A DNA stretch of 33,961 nt. Source: Candidatus Methylomirabilis tolerans (lineage in GTDB: Bacteria; Methylomirabilota; Methylomirabilia; Methylomirabilales; Methylomirabilaceae). Positions 33,900 through 33,961 of this stretch are shown piece after piece (position 1 is the first letter of the stretch; the number at the start of each line of letters is the position of its first letter). The stretch is taken from assembly GCA_019912425.1 (NCBI GenBank), contig JAIOIU010000081.1:1-33961 (forward strand), in the 5' to 3' direction. The notes beneath the pieces are model-generated. The model was not told where the DNA came from and did not search any database. It was given only the letters and a program-made list of their open reading frames with translations. The position numbers were made by a program, and so were the translations under genes.

Positions 33900-33961
33900 C
33901 TAGGGCTGCAGGATGGCCTCGGCATCGATCGTCACCGCCACGTCGTCGCCGACAATCACCC
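33900..33961 (-). CDS. C-terminal end of a YceI-like protein (partial)
   Basis: The minus strand at the window edge has an open frame ending in TAG at 33900-33902. Its last residues read GDDVAVTIDAEAILQP after VIV. This resembles the final strands of YceI-family lipid/isoprenoid-binding proteins, which often end in a GDxVxxxxxxEA pattern. Only 19 residues are in view, so the assignment is tentative; the rest lies beyond the window. Confidence 0.4.
   Translation of the reverse strand, partial: VIVGDDVAVTIDAEAILQP

Overview
The window looks like chromosomal core sequence from a free-living, Gram-negative (outer-membrane-bearing), moderately GC-rich bacterium. Gene content and order (engB, ispE, tRNA-Gln, prs, rplY, pth, rpsF, ssb, rpsR, rplI, dnaB, radA, carD; a tol-pal operon; glcDEF; a transaldolase/Pgi fusion followed by gnd-zwf-pgl-glk), together with the family of short intergenic repeats, would fit a Methylomirabilota (NC10) or a deltaproteobacterial/Nitrospirota-like lineage. 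NC10 is my best guess, from gene order and remembered style rather than from any search.

Layout. (1) Positions 1-12772, minus strand: a long co-directional housekeeping run. Read in the direction of transcription it is engB, a TPR protein, a LolB-like lipoprotein, ispE, tRNA-Gln(UUG), prs, rplY, pth, rpsF, ssb, rpsR, a DUF2232 membrane protein, rplI, dnaB, radA and carD. Many junctions overlap or are a few bases apart, so most of it is probably one or a few transcripts; carD has its own consensus promoter. (2) 12913-13995, plus strand: a lone leuB, divergent from engB. (3) 14081-18637, minus: glcD-glcE-glcF (glycolate oxidase) and a small DUF2127 membrane protein. (4) 18924-24269, minus: tolQ-tolR-tolA/tonB-like-tolB-pal-cpoB(ybgF), the trans-envelope Tol-Pal system, with a strong promoter in front of tolQ; upstream is a BamE-like lipoprotein gene. 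(5) 24703-26361: a loosely packed stretch with one unrecognised AT-rich gene, a CBS-domain remnant and a pair of putative divergent promoters set in an inverted repeat. (6) 26362-33811, plus: transaldolase/glucose-6-phosphate isomerase fusion, 6-phosphogluconate dehydrogenase, glucose-6-phosphate dehydrogenase, 6-phosphogluconolactonase and glucokinase, i.e. a complete oxidative pentose-phosphate entry module. (7) The right edge holds the last codons of a minus-strand gene, probably YceI-like.

The most unusual signal is not a gene. Five gaps between co-directional genes carry degenerate tandem repeats with an exact 7-base period (three of unit GCTGANN, one AGGGTNN, one GTTCAAC-like). In addition, palindromic dispersed-repeat-like elements occur at 12849-12888, at 31920-31938 and, most strikingly, in frame inside the glucokinase gene at 33634-33669. 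No CRISPR array, integrase, transposase gene or rRNA was seen, and I found no clearly novel multi-gene system. Several start codons were moved inward from the longest possible reading frame on the basis of ribosome binding sites, gene overlaps and family length.
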